A stretch of DNA of 64,000 bases from Datisca glomerata (lineage: Eukaryota; Streptophyta; Magnoliopsida; Cucurbitales; Datiscaceae). Positions 1 through 10,277 of the stretch are shown here, piece after piece. The DNA lies in the NCBI GenBank assembly GCA_003255025.1, contig QANY01004000.1, positions 496,001-560,000 of the forward strand, read 5' to 3'. Made by a program: the position numbers and the translations under genes. Position 1 is the stretch's first letter. Each line of letters opens with the position of its first letter. Below the pieces are notes generated by a model that was given only the letters and a program-made list of their open reading frames with translations, had not been told where the DNA came from and ran no database searches.

Positions 1-299
1 TCTTTTCATCTTTTATCCTTTTCATTTGAATAGAAAATGTTCCTTGGTTTTATCTTTTATCTTTTTCCTACGAAGACAAGATTCCGATTCATTCTATCAA
101 TAGTAAGTATAAACGCAACCATATGGATGCAAAGAAGGGGTTTTAGAGATGTAGATATGTGATACTATATAGCGAAAGGAGGGGATGAAGGATATGATTT
201 TGAAAGGGAGCTCAGCTTAGACACTCAATTATGCAGTAGATGTAAAACTATTATTCAGCAAAAGAAAAGAAACTGGAAATAAGAAACAATGCCGCTTAC

Positions 300-1768
300 C
301 AATATTCTCTTCTATGCGAAGAACAAAATATCTGCCCATGGTCATAATGGCAAATGGAAGTCAAATTAAAATCTCATTGCAGTGCACTCAATATAAGGAT
401 TACTTGAAGTTCTAAATAGAATCAACCTGCTGCTATCAATTACAGGTTCCACTGGATGCGGTTCTCCATTTCCAAGGAATGCCCGGGCATATAACTCACC
501 TATCATATGTGTGAATCAGAGTGTTAAACATACAAAATAGATGCTATATCAAACTATACACACCACACTATTAGAACCCACTGAATACAAGAGTATACCT
601 GTATTTTTATCTTCTAGTTTGATAATGCATTCTTCTCCCTTGCTAATCACTTTCAATATTCCTTCCCATACCCATTTATTCACATCCCACTCATCAGCTC
701 TGAAAGAAAATCTTAGTTTTAGACCTCCAACGTGTAGAAATCAGAACAATAAGCAGCATTAAAACTTATCTATAGTCAGTGTCCAATTTGTTAATTTTTA
801 TACTTCTTTGTCATATGTTAAATTTTTATACTTGATTACGAAAAAGAATAACAATAAGGTTTCGTTTTAATCAGAAATATATCTTTTTGTGATTTTATCT
901 ATTGGCCAGAGGGGAATAAATTGAGCAAACACCTGTAGGAAGCTGCACTTTTTCTCGGGGGTATCTGCAGGAGGAAAAAAAACTTTGCTTAGGAAAAGAA
1001 ACAATGCTATTAAATGAACAAAATATTGGTAATTGACAGAATCAATGTACTATTGCATATGAATACTGACTTCATTTAAAAACTTGTGATCTAGAAGATA
1101 AACGCGACAAACCATTAGAGCAGCAAAAATTTACTATTATTGAAATCTCCTTACATATATCACAGCAGCATAAATTCTCAATCTTACTATCAACTTGCTA
1201 GTTAAAGAGCTTGAAACATAAGATGGGCACATACAAAACTGAAGGTCTTAACTGTAATATATCAATCAGCTAAATGCCTAAATCTTGATCTTTATCTTTG
1301 ACAGCAATCAATGAATAGTTATATTCTAATAATCATTTGAAACCTTCTGGCTGTAATTCAACGCACACTCTGACCAGGACAAATTACTGAGCAAGAATTT
1401 ATAAAACTCGTCAAAACATCACAATGATACCAAACAAAAGATTAAAGAAAGTCACTGAAGAGTGAATTCACATTTGTTTTACAAAAGCTCATGATCAGAA
1501 TCAAACAGAAAAAAGAAAGCACAGACCTAACTTCAATAAGCATTAATCATCAAGGGATTCAATTGAATTTTACCCGTTATTTAACGAAACCCATTGCCCC
1601 AAAGCACAAGAATTCAACAAAATCTGAGATCTATGCAAAGCACATAGGTATACTCACCAAATAAACGTAACACTCGGAAACTTGGAAGAGAACAAGCTCT
1701 AACGGCTCAGTCTCTTCACTCGCATCCACCCCTTGTTCACCATTTTCTGCTTTCTGCTCCTTCTCCAT
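300..1768 (-). CDS. NECAP-like coat-associated protein, exons 1-5 (3' part outside window)
   Basis: I assembled five minus-strand exons by eye: 1658-1768 (start codon at 1768), 933-964, 599-699, 427-499 and 300-331. Every junction has GT-AG borders and the reading phase is continuous through 349 coding bases (116 codons plus one base). Exon 1 ends in the reading ELVLFQVSECYVYL, exon 2 reads IPPRKSAASY, exon 3 starts ADEWDVNKWVWEG and ends KLEDKNT, exon 4 contains GEPHPVEPVIDSS, and exon 5 reads YFVLRIEENI. This order is typical of the PH-like ear-binding domain of NECAP proteins (DUF1681), which bind adaptin ears and act in clathrin-coated vesicle formation. The N-terminus is acidic and lysine-rich. 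No exon continuing the domain is visible in 1-299, so the window appears to start inside intron 5. The family call is from memory; the exon structure is read directly. Confidence 0.85.
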
Positions 1769-2403
1769 GACCCAGAAAGAGAAAGTGATTCAGCGAGGCA
1801 GAGAGTCCCAGATTGGGATCAGATGAATGATAAACAAAGAATCCTCAGTCAAGGATCGGCCCGTTTGAAGTGCGATTGAAGGATTTAACTAAGCAGGATT
1901 TTCAGAAAATGAGTTATATTAACGTAAATATTCGCAGATTGATAGCAAGTTAGGAATGATTTCTCTCAGTTTTCGCTGCTGCAGGGAAAATTTTGGGACA
2001 GCATAGAACTCAATCCAGTACACACCGCGTATTCAGCAAATAGAAGAGTACAACCTATTGCAACCGTCAGATCAATCACTTCTTCAAATCGGAGCGTCCG
2101 ATATGAGTCCGTCCTAGGAAGCATGGAAGATTGTTGCTCCGCAGCTTGTCTAGTGGTTAATAAGCTAAATCTGATATATTAAACGGTCATGATAGAATGA
2201 TGGTTTGACCTAAAGTCATTAAAATGGACGATCTCGATGGAGTCAATGTTTTTTATGTTGGTGTGGATTTTGCTTAGTTTGCAAGTCAGTATATGGAAAA
2301 AGGGAATATTCAGAACAGCTTGGATAAACCCTTTTATAAGAATTCTGTTCTTTTCTTCTTGGGAAAATTAAGAAATATAGTTATTTTTTTATTGTTTTAA
2401 AAA
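1769..2403. other. 5' UTR and upstream region of the NECAP-like gene
   Basis: This holds the presumed leader and promoter of the minus-strand gene starting at 1768. Reading away from the gene, a purine-rich leader is followed by mixed-composition sequence. I see no convincing TATA motif at a fixed distance and no open frame of note. Near 2142-2165 there is a weak tRNA A-box-like stretch, which I did not accept as a gene. Confidence 0.4.
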
Positions 2404-2424
2404 ATGATCCCAATGTGGTTGATT

Positions 2425-2640
2425 TTTTCTTCATGTTTCTCTCTTTGTCTCTACGTCTTCTCCCTTCATGTCTACATATTTTTTCTCTCCATTCGTTTTT
2501 GCATCTTTCTTCTCTCCCTTCGTCTATGCATCTTTCTTCTCTCCCTTCTGTTTCGTCTTCTCCCTTCATCTTCTTTGTTTCTTTCTTCTCTGTCTCTTTC
2601 TTCTTTCTTCTTCTCTCTTCGTGGTCTATTTTTGGGTCTC
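2425..2640. repeat. Pyrimidine-rich degenerate tandem repeat
   Basis: The plus strand is almost pure T/C here. It is built from loose repeats of roughly 27 bp containing the core gcatctttcttctctccctt, seen most clearly at about 2501-2550. Open frames across it on both strands are low-complexity (Ser/Leu/Phe or Glu/Arg/Lys) and look like a by-product of composition, not genes. Confidence 0.7.
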
Positions 2641-3187
2641 GTAATCTATTTTTTCTGGTTTGATGTGTTTTTTATTTTTGATTTTCTTGATTTTGTGGAT
2701 TTATCATCAATTTGTTATATAATTTTTCAATTTTGTGGTTTGTTCTCTGGATTTCTGAGATTCCAGCGAGAGAGATGTGAAAAGGAGAAGGAGGTGACGA
2801 GTTTAGGTTTGATTTCTGGATTTTTTGGATTATAACATATGGTTTATGAAAATATACTAAAAATATACTATGTTATATTGTTAGTATATTAAAATATACC
2901 ATGATATTTAAATATATATCATTGCATATTTGTATATACCATAGTACATTTGTTCATAAAAATTTTCCAGTTTTTTTTAAAAGTTGATAGTTAGATAAAA
3001 CAGGCCACTCTTGAAAATAGAACTTTTTTTGCCATTCTCTTTCTTATTTTTTAAAAATAGATTATTTTCCTAAATGACCCTTTCCTTTTCCTTTCTTTTT
3101 CTTGTAAATTAAAGCTCACATTAGTTTCTTCGGGCCTGGGCCTAAGTAGATTTTTGTATTTGTTAGTATTTATGATTATAAATATTT
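2641..3187. other. AT-rich intergenic sequence
   Basis: No gene is visible. Around 2850-2960 several variants of aatatac and atatacca recur, similar to motifs near 4435-4510, which may mean both stretches come from the same old transposon. That link is a guess. Confidence 0.4.
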
Positions 3188-3530
3188 GTGTACATTAAAA
3201 TAATAATATTTTAGTTTATAATTATATCATACATATATTTTTAAGAATCACTTGCATATATTTTAAAACATATTTATTTACATGTAAAAATATTTTAAGA
3301 AATACTAAAGAGACAGGGGGAGAGAGGCGGAGAGAGAAAGAGAGGGAGAGGGAGAGGGAATGAAGAGAGAGAGAATTAGAGAGAAAAGTGTTTTATACAT
3401 TGAAATAATAATACTTTAGTTCATAATTACCTAATACGTATTTTTCTAAGAATCACTTGCGTATATTTTAAAATATTTATGTGCACCTAAAAGTATTTTA
3501 AAAAATACTTGAGCATATATTTTTGTAGAA
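3188..3530. repeat. Direct repeat pair flanking a GA-rich tract
   Basis: Two copies of an approximately 115-bp AT-rich unit lie at about 3188-3305 and 3397-3515. Both contain the series attaaaataataat (second copy attgaaataataat), taagaatcacttgc and atattttaa. Between them, 3307-3391 is a nearly pure purine tract of gagag/ggaga repeats. The arrangement looks like a segmental duplication separated by an expanded microsatellite. Confidence 0.7.
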
Positions 3531-3825
3531 TTACTTCCACATGCCAAAATGTGACAATAATATTTGTTAAGTATATGTGATTTGAAGTAGCATTTTCTAA
3601 TGCATTAAATTATTTCTGGACGAAGCGCTTCCAAACTCACCCTAAGACAATTGTTAATTAAGGCTTATCATCAAGAATATACACTTAAAAAAAGAGTAGT
3701 TCTACACCATTTGATCACTTAAAATTTAATCATCACTTGATCATCCTAGAATTATTCTAGAAAAAATACATAAATAGATCAAGAGAAATATATAAGTAAA
3801 AATAATTATCAAACTCCCAAACCCA
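3531..3825. other. Intergenic, nothing recognised
   Basis: AT-rich sequence with no open frame or motif that I can support. Confidence 0.4.
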
Positions 3826-3995
3826 TGCGCCCCATGCACAGCACGTTGCCACCCAGTCCGAGCTCTTTCCTCCCTCTTCAACTTCCCACCTCCTAGCCCA
3901 CTCCCCACTCCCTCACGTCCCTCTCCACCCGGTCCACTCCCCTCACCCAGCCAAACCCATCCCCCATTAGATCACCAATTCGTCCCCTCCCTTTT
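3826..3995. other. C-rich island
   Basis: About 170 bp rich in CCC and CTCC runs, sharply different from the AT-rich flanks. No continuous coding frame is visible on either strand. It may be a fragment of a transposable element or of a gene UTR. Confidence 0.45.
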
Positions 3996-6930
3996 CCTAG
4001 CTATTTACCTAATTTTCTCTATCAATAAAATTAATTAATTGATTAACTATTATTTTAGTTAGTTAAATTCATTAATCAATTGATATTTTAGTTGATTACA
4101 GATCTAGGCACCCCATTCACCTGTCGCTATCACTTCATATTGAAGCATCAAAATAATTATGCATTAAAGAACATGTGTGTTAATTTTATGTTCATGAAAT
4201 TTAGGATTTCAAAAAATGATAATATAATCAAAGATGATATATACTTTAAGAGTGCTTTGTTTAAAGTTGCTATTTTTTATTTTTTTAAACTTAAGACTGA
4301 TTTTGAAGATTTGTTTAAAAGTAGCTTGTTTATGATAAATACTTGTTAGTTAAGATAGTAGTTCAAGAATGATCCGATAAAAAATTGTATTTACAATAAT
4401 GGCAATTTTTTAAAACTATAAATTTTTAATGTGCATGGTATATATTTATATAGCATGATATATTTTTATATATTATAATATATTTTTATATACCGTGAAG
4501 TGGTAAATAGTTATATATTACAAATATATTATCGTCATAAACATCTGGTGAAAAATGAAATAGAGCCGGATCAAGGTAGGGCTTCGAAAATCGTGTGGCG
4601 GAAATTCTCAAACAAGTGTGATCGTTCAATTCTCATTGTGTGAGTGCATTGGTTGATGTTGAGCAATATATTTTTGTATACCGTATTTGAGATTTGGCCA
4701 TTCTTGTAAACCTTATTTTTTGGTTAATTGTCAAAATAAGTAAAGAAATGGATTATTCTCTATAATTTCTCTTTACACAATATGACATGAATCCATGACT
4801 TTCCAGGGCACTTAACTATCTCTTGGCAATGTATTTTGTCAAAACCAGTAAGTTAAAAAAGAATTGGCCAAACGAAAAGTTATATGAAAACTTACAATTT
4901 GAAATTTGAGATTACGAACACTAATAAGAGGTACAACAATTATTATTTAGTGTAATTTATAGAGCTATTTGAAACTATATATGTCAAAACATGTTGTCAA
5001 ATAAAAAAAAACTCTCTTTGGTTTATTCTTTTATTACTTTCGTTCTTCACCGGAGAAGAAGATCTCAAAAAAATTTCGGCGAAGTTTTTTCTGACATTCT
5101 AATTATGTTTTGTTCTATTTTCATAATAGAGACTTTTTCTCCACTTAGATCTAGTCTATGATGATTTTTCCTACATATAGATCTAGATCTATGGTGATAT
5201 TCCTCCATAGCTTTAGATCTACAGTGTTTTCCTTTGATAACATTCGTTTTATAACTGTCTTCAATAGATCTAGTCCTGATCTATAAGTTTTGATCGATTG
5301 TGTCAGATTCTTCATTAGATCATTTGACATAACATATTTCAACCGATTCTAGTTAGGCAAGTATTTTTGGGTGGCGGAGGTACTTAGAACGAACCAAGAT
5401 GAAAAACTATATATTATCCTCTCTGTTCATTCAGTTATTTTCTTATTGTTATGGTTGATTTATATATTTTGGTTGTTAAATTTCGTTGTTGATATTTTGA
5501 GATTTGACTTCTCTTTGTTGGTAGATCTGTATTTTTTGATATTTTCTTGATCTAGATCTGTACTTTCTTAATATTTTCTTGATCTAGATCTGTACTCTAT
5601 TTTTAAAACAAATGATCTCTTTGTAAAAAAAACATCTTGTCAATAGGATGAAATCTTTAAATTCAAAAAGAGATGGCCAAACAAAAAGTTACTTGATAAA
5701 TTTAACACAAGTTCTTACATTTTGAAATTTGACATGTTTTGCTTGTGAAAAAAATTAGGACATGGTATGCCTTGTAAACAAATTTATGTTGCTGTGATAC
5801 ATGTTTTGCCTTGTAAAATTTTGGATCCTTAAAGTATGTGCATATTAATTTGGTCAGTGATGTTTTAATTTATCAAATAGTTCATGAGCATACATATATC
5901 ATTAACAATTATCGATATTTGTTATCGTTTGTTAATTATTTCTCTTGAGAAATTTACGAAAATCCATGAGAATTTAACATCATTTTGCATAAATAAATCA
6001 TATGCACATCGCATGTATAGATGAAACAGTTAACGGAGGGTACTATGTTTTAAGTTGTGGAATTAAATTGACAAAATTAAAAAGGTCTAAAAATATTACC
6101 CCAAAAAATGTCGCATTTTATTCGGTACGAGTAATTGCAATATTCATCTAAAATGATATTGCCAAATAACATTTGGCATCAAATGGTGTTATATTTTATA
6201 TTATTTTCTTTTACTTATTTTGATCAATAATTAAAAAAATTGGTAGTATTGAAAAATTAGTGTAATTTAGCAAGCACAAGTGTCATTATTGAGTTATGTA
6301 TCCTTACCATTAAGTGAAGCGTCTTGTATAGAGTGTCTTCCTTTAGCAATTAAGGAAGCTTCAACCCTCGTTGTAACTCCTCGGTCTCACCAACTTTCAT
6401 TTAACGATTGCTCCTTGTTACAAGTGAATCCAAATTGATTGGCCATTTTGTAAGGCAACAACTTACACCTACCTCTACCACTCATTTTATAAAATCTTCC
6501 CTTAAATCCAATTGTTATTGTTACGTGTCGGTTTTATGAGAAAATTTTCAGTATTTCTAGAGTACTTTGTCGATAATTTCAAGTGAATGAGCAGGCTTAG
6601 AGGGCACCATTTCTCAAAGCTTATCAGCAATTCTTGGTAATACCAAAAGCTCAAATTTAAACTAGTTTGCTTTGTTCAGATGAAAATAACTGCGAATCTC
6701 ACCAGTCACATTGTTGAGTGAGGTAATTGTAAAAACTAAGTCAAACAGTCACACCTGGAAAGCATTTTGTACCTCTTAAGGTTGATGAAACTGTCAAAAC
6801 ATTTAAGAAGAATTGCATCAACTGCCCCTGCATTCCTACTAAAGGTTCCTTAGGCAAAAATTCTTACCACCCTTCTCTCAGTCACTTGTCATCCACAGCT
6901 TATAATTGAAAACTATTCCATTAATTGGCA
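3996..6930. other. Gene-poor AT-rich region upstream of the ABCG gene
   Basis: No gene is supported. Features seen are: attaat/attgat runs at 4025-4100; repeated tatattttata blocks at 4440-4500; several gatctagatct motifs from 5145 to 5600; and a clear two-copy tandem unit at about 5544-5600 (cttgatctagatctgtact, period about 37 bp). Open frames here are short and have no recognisable content. Confidence 0.5.
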
Positions 6931-6938
6931 TATATAAG
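6931..6938 (+). promoter_or_regulatory. Probable TATA box of the ABCG gene
   Basis: TATATAAG lies 76 bp upstream of the start codon at 7014. Transcription would be expected to begin about 30 bp downstream, giving a leader of roughly 50 nt. Confidence 0.55.
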
Positions 6939-7013
6939 ATATCACAAAAGCTGAAGCTGTGTACCATCTTTTACATACAGCTTTCCATATTCTGATCTTT
7001 TGTTGTTTCATCA

Positions 7014-8816
7014 ATGGAGTTGCCGATCAAGGTGCCTGAAACACGGTACAGAATAAAGACGATAAGCCTATCTTACAGCATATCTCGGGGAGTAAGCGAA
7101 TTCAAATGGGTGTTTTGTAAACAAGTGAATACGAAGATAAGTATTCTGAAGAATGTGAACTGTGAAGCGAAACCAGGAGGGATCACAGCCATTGCTGGTC
7201 CAAGCGGTGCAGGAAAGACGACACTTATAGACATACTTGCTGGAATGATCCCTCTTAGCGGAATCTCCGGCCATGTTCTTGTGAATGAATTGCCAATGAA
7301 TGCTAAGTATTTCCGGAGAGTATCCGGTTATGTCACTCAAGAGGAAGCCCTTTTCCCGCACCTTACTGTCGAGGAAACACTCATGTTTAGCGCGCGGTTA
7401 AGGTTGTTTGGCGGTATGGAAAAGGCGAAAGCTAGAGTGACAGAGCTACTGAAGGAGCTTGGCCTTGAACTTGTTAAGAATGAGCGAGTTGGCAATGAAT
7501 GGAATCGTGGGATCTCGGGTGGAGAAAAACGTAGGGTCTCGATCGGAGTCAATTTAGTTCATGAACCTTCTGTCCTTTTACTTGATGAACCAACATCAGG
7601 ACTTGATTCAGCGTCAGCTCTTCATGCAGCTTTGTTACTAAAATCAATGGCTACAAATCGAGGTAAGACGATTATCCTTACGATTCACCAACCGGGTTTT
7701 CGAATTCTCGAGCTTTTTGATCAAATCATATTGTTAGCAAAAGGAGCTGTTATTCATAGTGGTTCTTTAGAGCTTCTAGAACAAAGGCTACAACTTTCCC
7801 AGACTATGATTCCCCGTCATGTGAACGTGGTCGAGTTTGCTATCGAAGTAGCAGATGCCTTGACTGCTGATATGGAAGACAGTGAAATAGAAAACGGAAT
7901 CACAGAACAAGATAATAAACAGCACCTAACAAAAAGTTCAAATATTCCAAGTGCTTTCTGCCCGACCTCACCGGTCAAGGAGGTTTTGATATTAAGTCAG
8001 AGATTTTGCATTAACATCTTCAGAACAAAACAGTTGTTTATTACTCGGACAATTCAAGCGGTGCTAGTTGGGTTATTACTTGGAACATTATTTACAAGTC
8101 CTGCAAATGAAAGCGAGAGTGCTAGATTACAAAAGCAACTCGGGTTTTTCGCATTCAGCCTAACTTTTCTGATGTCTTCCTCAACAGAAGGATTAGCTAT
8201 TTACTTACAAGAGAGGAGAATCTTAATGAGAGAAACCTCAAGAGGAGCTTATAAAGTCTCTTCACATATTATATCAGATACTCTCATTTTCCTTCCTTTT
8301 TTGCTGACAGTTTCACTTCTCTACACGATTCCTGTTTACTGGTTGGTTGGATTGAAAAGAGGGATTGATGGGTTCCTCTATTTTTCCCTAGTGGCTTGGA
8401 TGGTTGTTTTGATGTCAAATTCTTTGATTGCATTTGCAAGTGCTGTTGTTCCGGATTTCATCATGGGTACTTCTTTGGTGTCCACGCTTTTCGGGTCTTC
8501 GTTTCTGTTTTCCGGGTATTTCATTCCGAAGGAGAATATACCAAAGTACTGGATTTTCATGCATTACTTGAGTCTTTTTAAGTACCCATTAGAGTGTTTT
8601 ATGATGAATGAGTATGGTGGGGATGAAGGTAAGAGGAGGTGCTTGGCGAGGGAGAATGGTGTGTGTGTTTTGGATGGCGGGACATTCTTGATGCAGAGAG
8701 GTCTGAAAGAGTCGCAAAAATGGAGTCATTTACTTGTGATGTTGAGTTTCATTCTTGGGTACAAATTTCTTTGTTTTCTCATTCTCAAGTACAGATCTCT
8801 CAGAACGAAAAACTGA
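7014..8816 (+). CDS. ABC transporter G family half-transporter (ABCG10-like)
   Basis: Intact intronless gene of 600 residues, the usual size for a plant WBC-type half-transporter (nucleotide-binding domain first, membrane domain second). Visible motifs are Walker A GPSGAGKT at residues 62-69, Q-loop Q109 in GYVTQE, signature ISGGEKRR at 167-174, Walker B LLLDEP at 188-193 and the switch histidine H225 in TIHQP. About six membrane segments follow, near 340-360, 375-395, 418-442, 453-480, 483-507 and 570-592. ABCG half-transporters dimerise and export lipids, hormones or specialised metabolites, usually at the plasma membrane. The start at MELPIKVPE and the C-terminal stretch LKESQKWSHLL resemble Arabidopsis ABCG10 by memory. 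The substrate cannot be read from sequence. The gene has no frameshift or internal stop. It ends about 60 bp before an AT run and an endogenous viral segment. Confidence 0.95.
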   Translation: MELPIKVPETRYRIKTISLSYSISRGVSEFKWVFCKQVNTKISILKNVNCEAKPGGITAIAGPSGAGKTTLIDILAGMIPLSGISGHVLVNELPMNAKYFRRVSGYVTQEEALFPHLTVEETLMFSARLRLFGGMEKAKARVTELLKELGLELVKNERVGNEWNRGISGGEKRRVSIGVNLVHEPSVLLLDEPTSGLDSASALHAALLLKSMATNRGKTIILTIHQPGFRILELFDQIILLAKGAVIHSGSLELLEQRLQLSQTMIPRHVNVVEFAIEVADALTADMEDSEIENGITEQDNKQHLTKSSNIPSAFCPTSPVKEVLILSQRFCINIFRTKQLFITRTIQAVLVGLLLGTLFTSPANESESARLQKQLGFFAFSLTFLMSSSTEGLAIYLQERRILMRETSRGAYKVSSHIISDTLIFLPFLLTVSLLYTIPVYWLVGLKRGIDGFLYFSLVAWMVVLMSNSLIAFASAVVPDFIMGTSLVSTLFGSSFLFSGYFIPKENIPKYWIFMHYLSLFKYPLECFMMNEYGGDEGKRRCLARENGVCVLDGGTFLMQRGLKESQKWSHLLVMLSFILGYKFLCFLILKYRSLRTKN

Positions 8817-8876
8817 ATTGTTAAAAGTGTTGCTCTGCTTGTTCTCTATTTTGCAGCTTTTTCTATTAATACATCA

Positions 8877-8893
8877 ATATATATATATATATA
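8877..8893. repeat. (AT)n dinucleotide microsatellite
   Basis: A 17-bp uninterrupted AT run lies immediately before the first base of EPRV homology (about 8899). EPRVs of rice and other plants are known to sit next to AT dinucleotide repeats. Confidence 0.9.
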
Positions 8894-9183
8894 GAGCTGG
8901 AATTACGTATACTTTATGTATCCAAAGATTGGGTATTTAAAATGCAAGAATTCAAACAACACAAATAATAAAATTGTTATTAAGAGTAAGATTAAAACTT
9001 ACAAGTATTGAGAAAAATTAATTGGTAACGATTAATTAATGCTCTCGCTTTCTAATTAATATTGAAGAAAAAGAAGAAGAGATTATAAAAAAGGAGGAAG
9101 AAGAGTGCTTTGTTTCAAAACAAATTTTTCTCAAAATCGTTAAGAGTGAAAACCAGTTTTGAAGAACAAATGAGAGAGAGCAA

Positions 9184-9193
9184 CCTATTTATA
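9184..9193 (-). promoter_or_regulatory. EPRV promoter TATA box, copy 2
   Basis: The minus strand reads TATAAATAGG. The same motif in the same context occurs at 13666-13675, and at 26135-26144 with the same core. Transcription from here would run towards lower coordinates, into the 3' end of the ABCG gene. The solo LTR at 9,209 lies 15 bp upstream of this TATA box and separates it from its original upstream sequence. Confidence 0.65.
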
Positions 9194-9559
9194 AGTAAGG
9201 AAAGTGGATGTAACACCCCAACTAATTTAACATTAAACTATGTGTTTAATTGTTAAATTTTACTCTTAATTATCCTATGATTATTTGACTTAGCGTTTAG
9301 ATTGAATTAATTAAATGTCTAGCAGAGAAACGCTTGGAGATGTTCTAACGACTCAAATGTGCCTAAGTTAAAATTTAAAATAATTGATATTTATTCTTCA
9401 CAATTATTTTGTATTCTAATAATTAGTGAGTTAATTCGACCATTTGAACAATGATAAGATTAGTAATATTAAGTGTTTCTTTGTTTTTCTTTCTTTCTTT
9501 ACATCTAGCCTTGTGTCAAGGTACGTAGCTAAAAAAGGTAAAATAATATAATATTATTC

Positions 9560-9913
9560 TATTTTAAGGACTTTCCATGGAATTGCCAGTCGTTATAAAT
9601 CAAATTCTGGTTTAGAACATTTGGTTGTAGTAAAACACATTCTCAAGTATTTTCGGAGAATGAAAAGTTGTATGCTTGTTTATTTAGGAGGAGACCTGAA
9701 TCTCAATGGATATACTGATTCTGAATCAGATAATGATGATCAAAAGTCGACGTCTGGGTCGTACACCGTGGTGATCTGACTGTTATGGAGATAAAGTCAT
9801 ATCAAAATCTGGCTGACTCATTTACCAACACTTTCTACGAAATCATTTGAGGGTCATGTGAGAAATATGAGGTTGAGAGAGATGTCACATTTACTTTAAG
9901 GCAAGTGGGAGAT
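9560..9913 (+). pseudogene. Ty1/copia RNase H fragment nested in the solo LTR
   Basis: The plus-strand reading includes SRYKSNSGLEH, VKHILKYFRR, LVYLGGDLNLNGYTDSE and KSTSGSY, which is the start of a copia RNase H domain. A short stretch matching the end of the domain (LADSFTN and FEGHVRNMRL in different frames) follows after a deletion. It ends in the polypurine tract AGGCAAGTGGGAGAT directly before an LTR. RT and everything upstream are missing. Confidence 0.75.
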
Positions 9914-10277
9914 TGTTGGACATAGTTTTCCTAATTCAATAGAAAGTCCTTAATTGGTAAATTTCTTAAGTTGATAGGAGTCTCTCTTAAACCCTACATT
10001 TTCTTCTATTTAAATACTCTAAACCACCGTCGCCGACCCACTCTTAAAGAATCACAATTGGTGAATTGGTGTAGTGGGAAATGTTGTTTTCTCCTTGCAA
10101 CTATCTTTTTATCATTGCCACAAAACCTTAGTTTTTTGGGTCTTATGTTTGAAGACTAGATTTTTTCATGTTCTACGTTTGAAGAGCCAACTTTCACTTC
10201 CACTTAATAGTTTTGACACTGTGAGCGTTGATAACTTGAAGCGTTCTCTATTCAATTTGATCTTGTTAAGGATAACA
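9914..10277 (+). mobile_element. Copia 3' LTR (364 bp) nested in the solo LTR
   Basis: It begins TGTTGGACATAG directly after the polypurine tract and ends at GATAACA. A TATTTAAATAC motif near 10007-10018 could be its TATA box. The lengths and borders fit a short copia LTR. The right border is inferred only from the TG...CA rule. Confidence 0.6.

Noticed and set aside
541..762. 73-codon plus-strand open frame
   Set aside because: It overlaps exon 3 of the NECAP-like gene on the opposite strand and has no recognisable content.
2142..2170. tRNA-like A-box (gtctagtggttaataagc)
   Set aside because: No matching B-box, acceptor stem or cloverleaf could be formed around it.
2404..2835. 143-codon open frame rich in Ser/Leu/Phe
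   Set aside because: It follows directly from the pyrimidine repeat; overlapping frames on both strands are equally open and none has domain content.
7068..7552. Minus-strand frames inside the ABCG gene
   Set aside because: They are shadows of the conserved coding strand.
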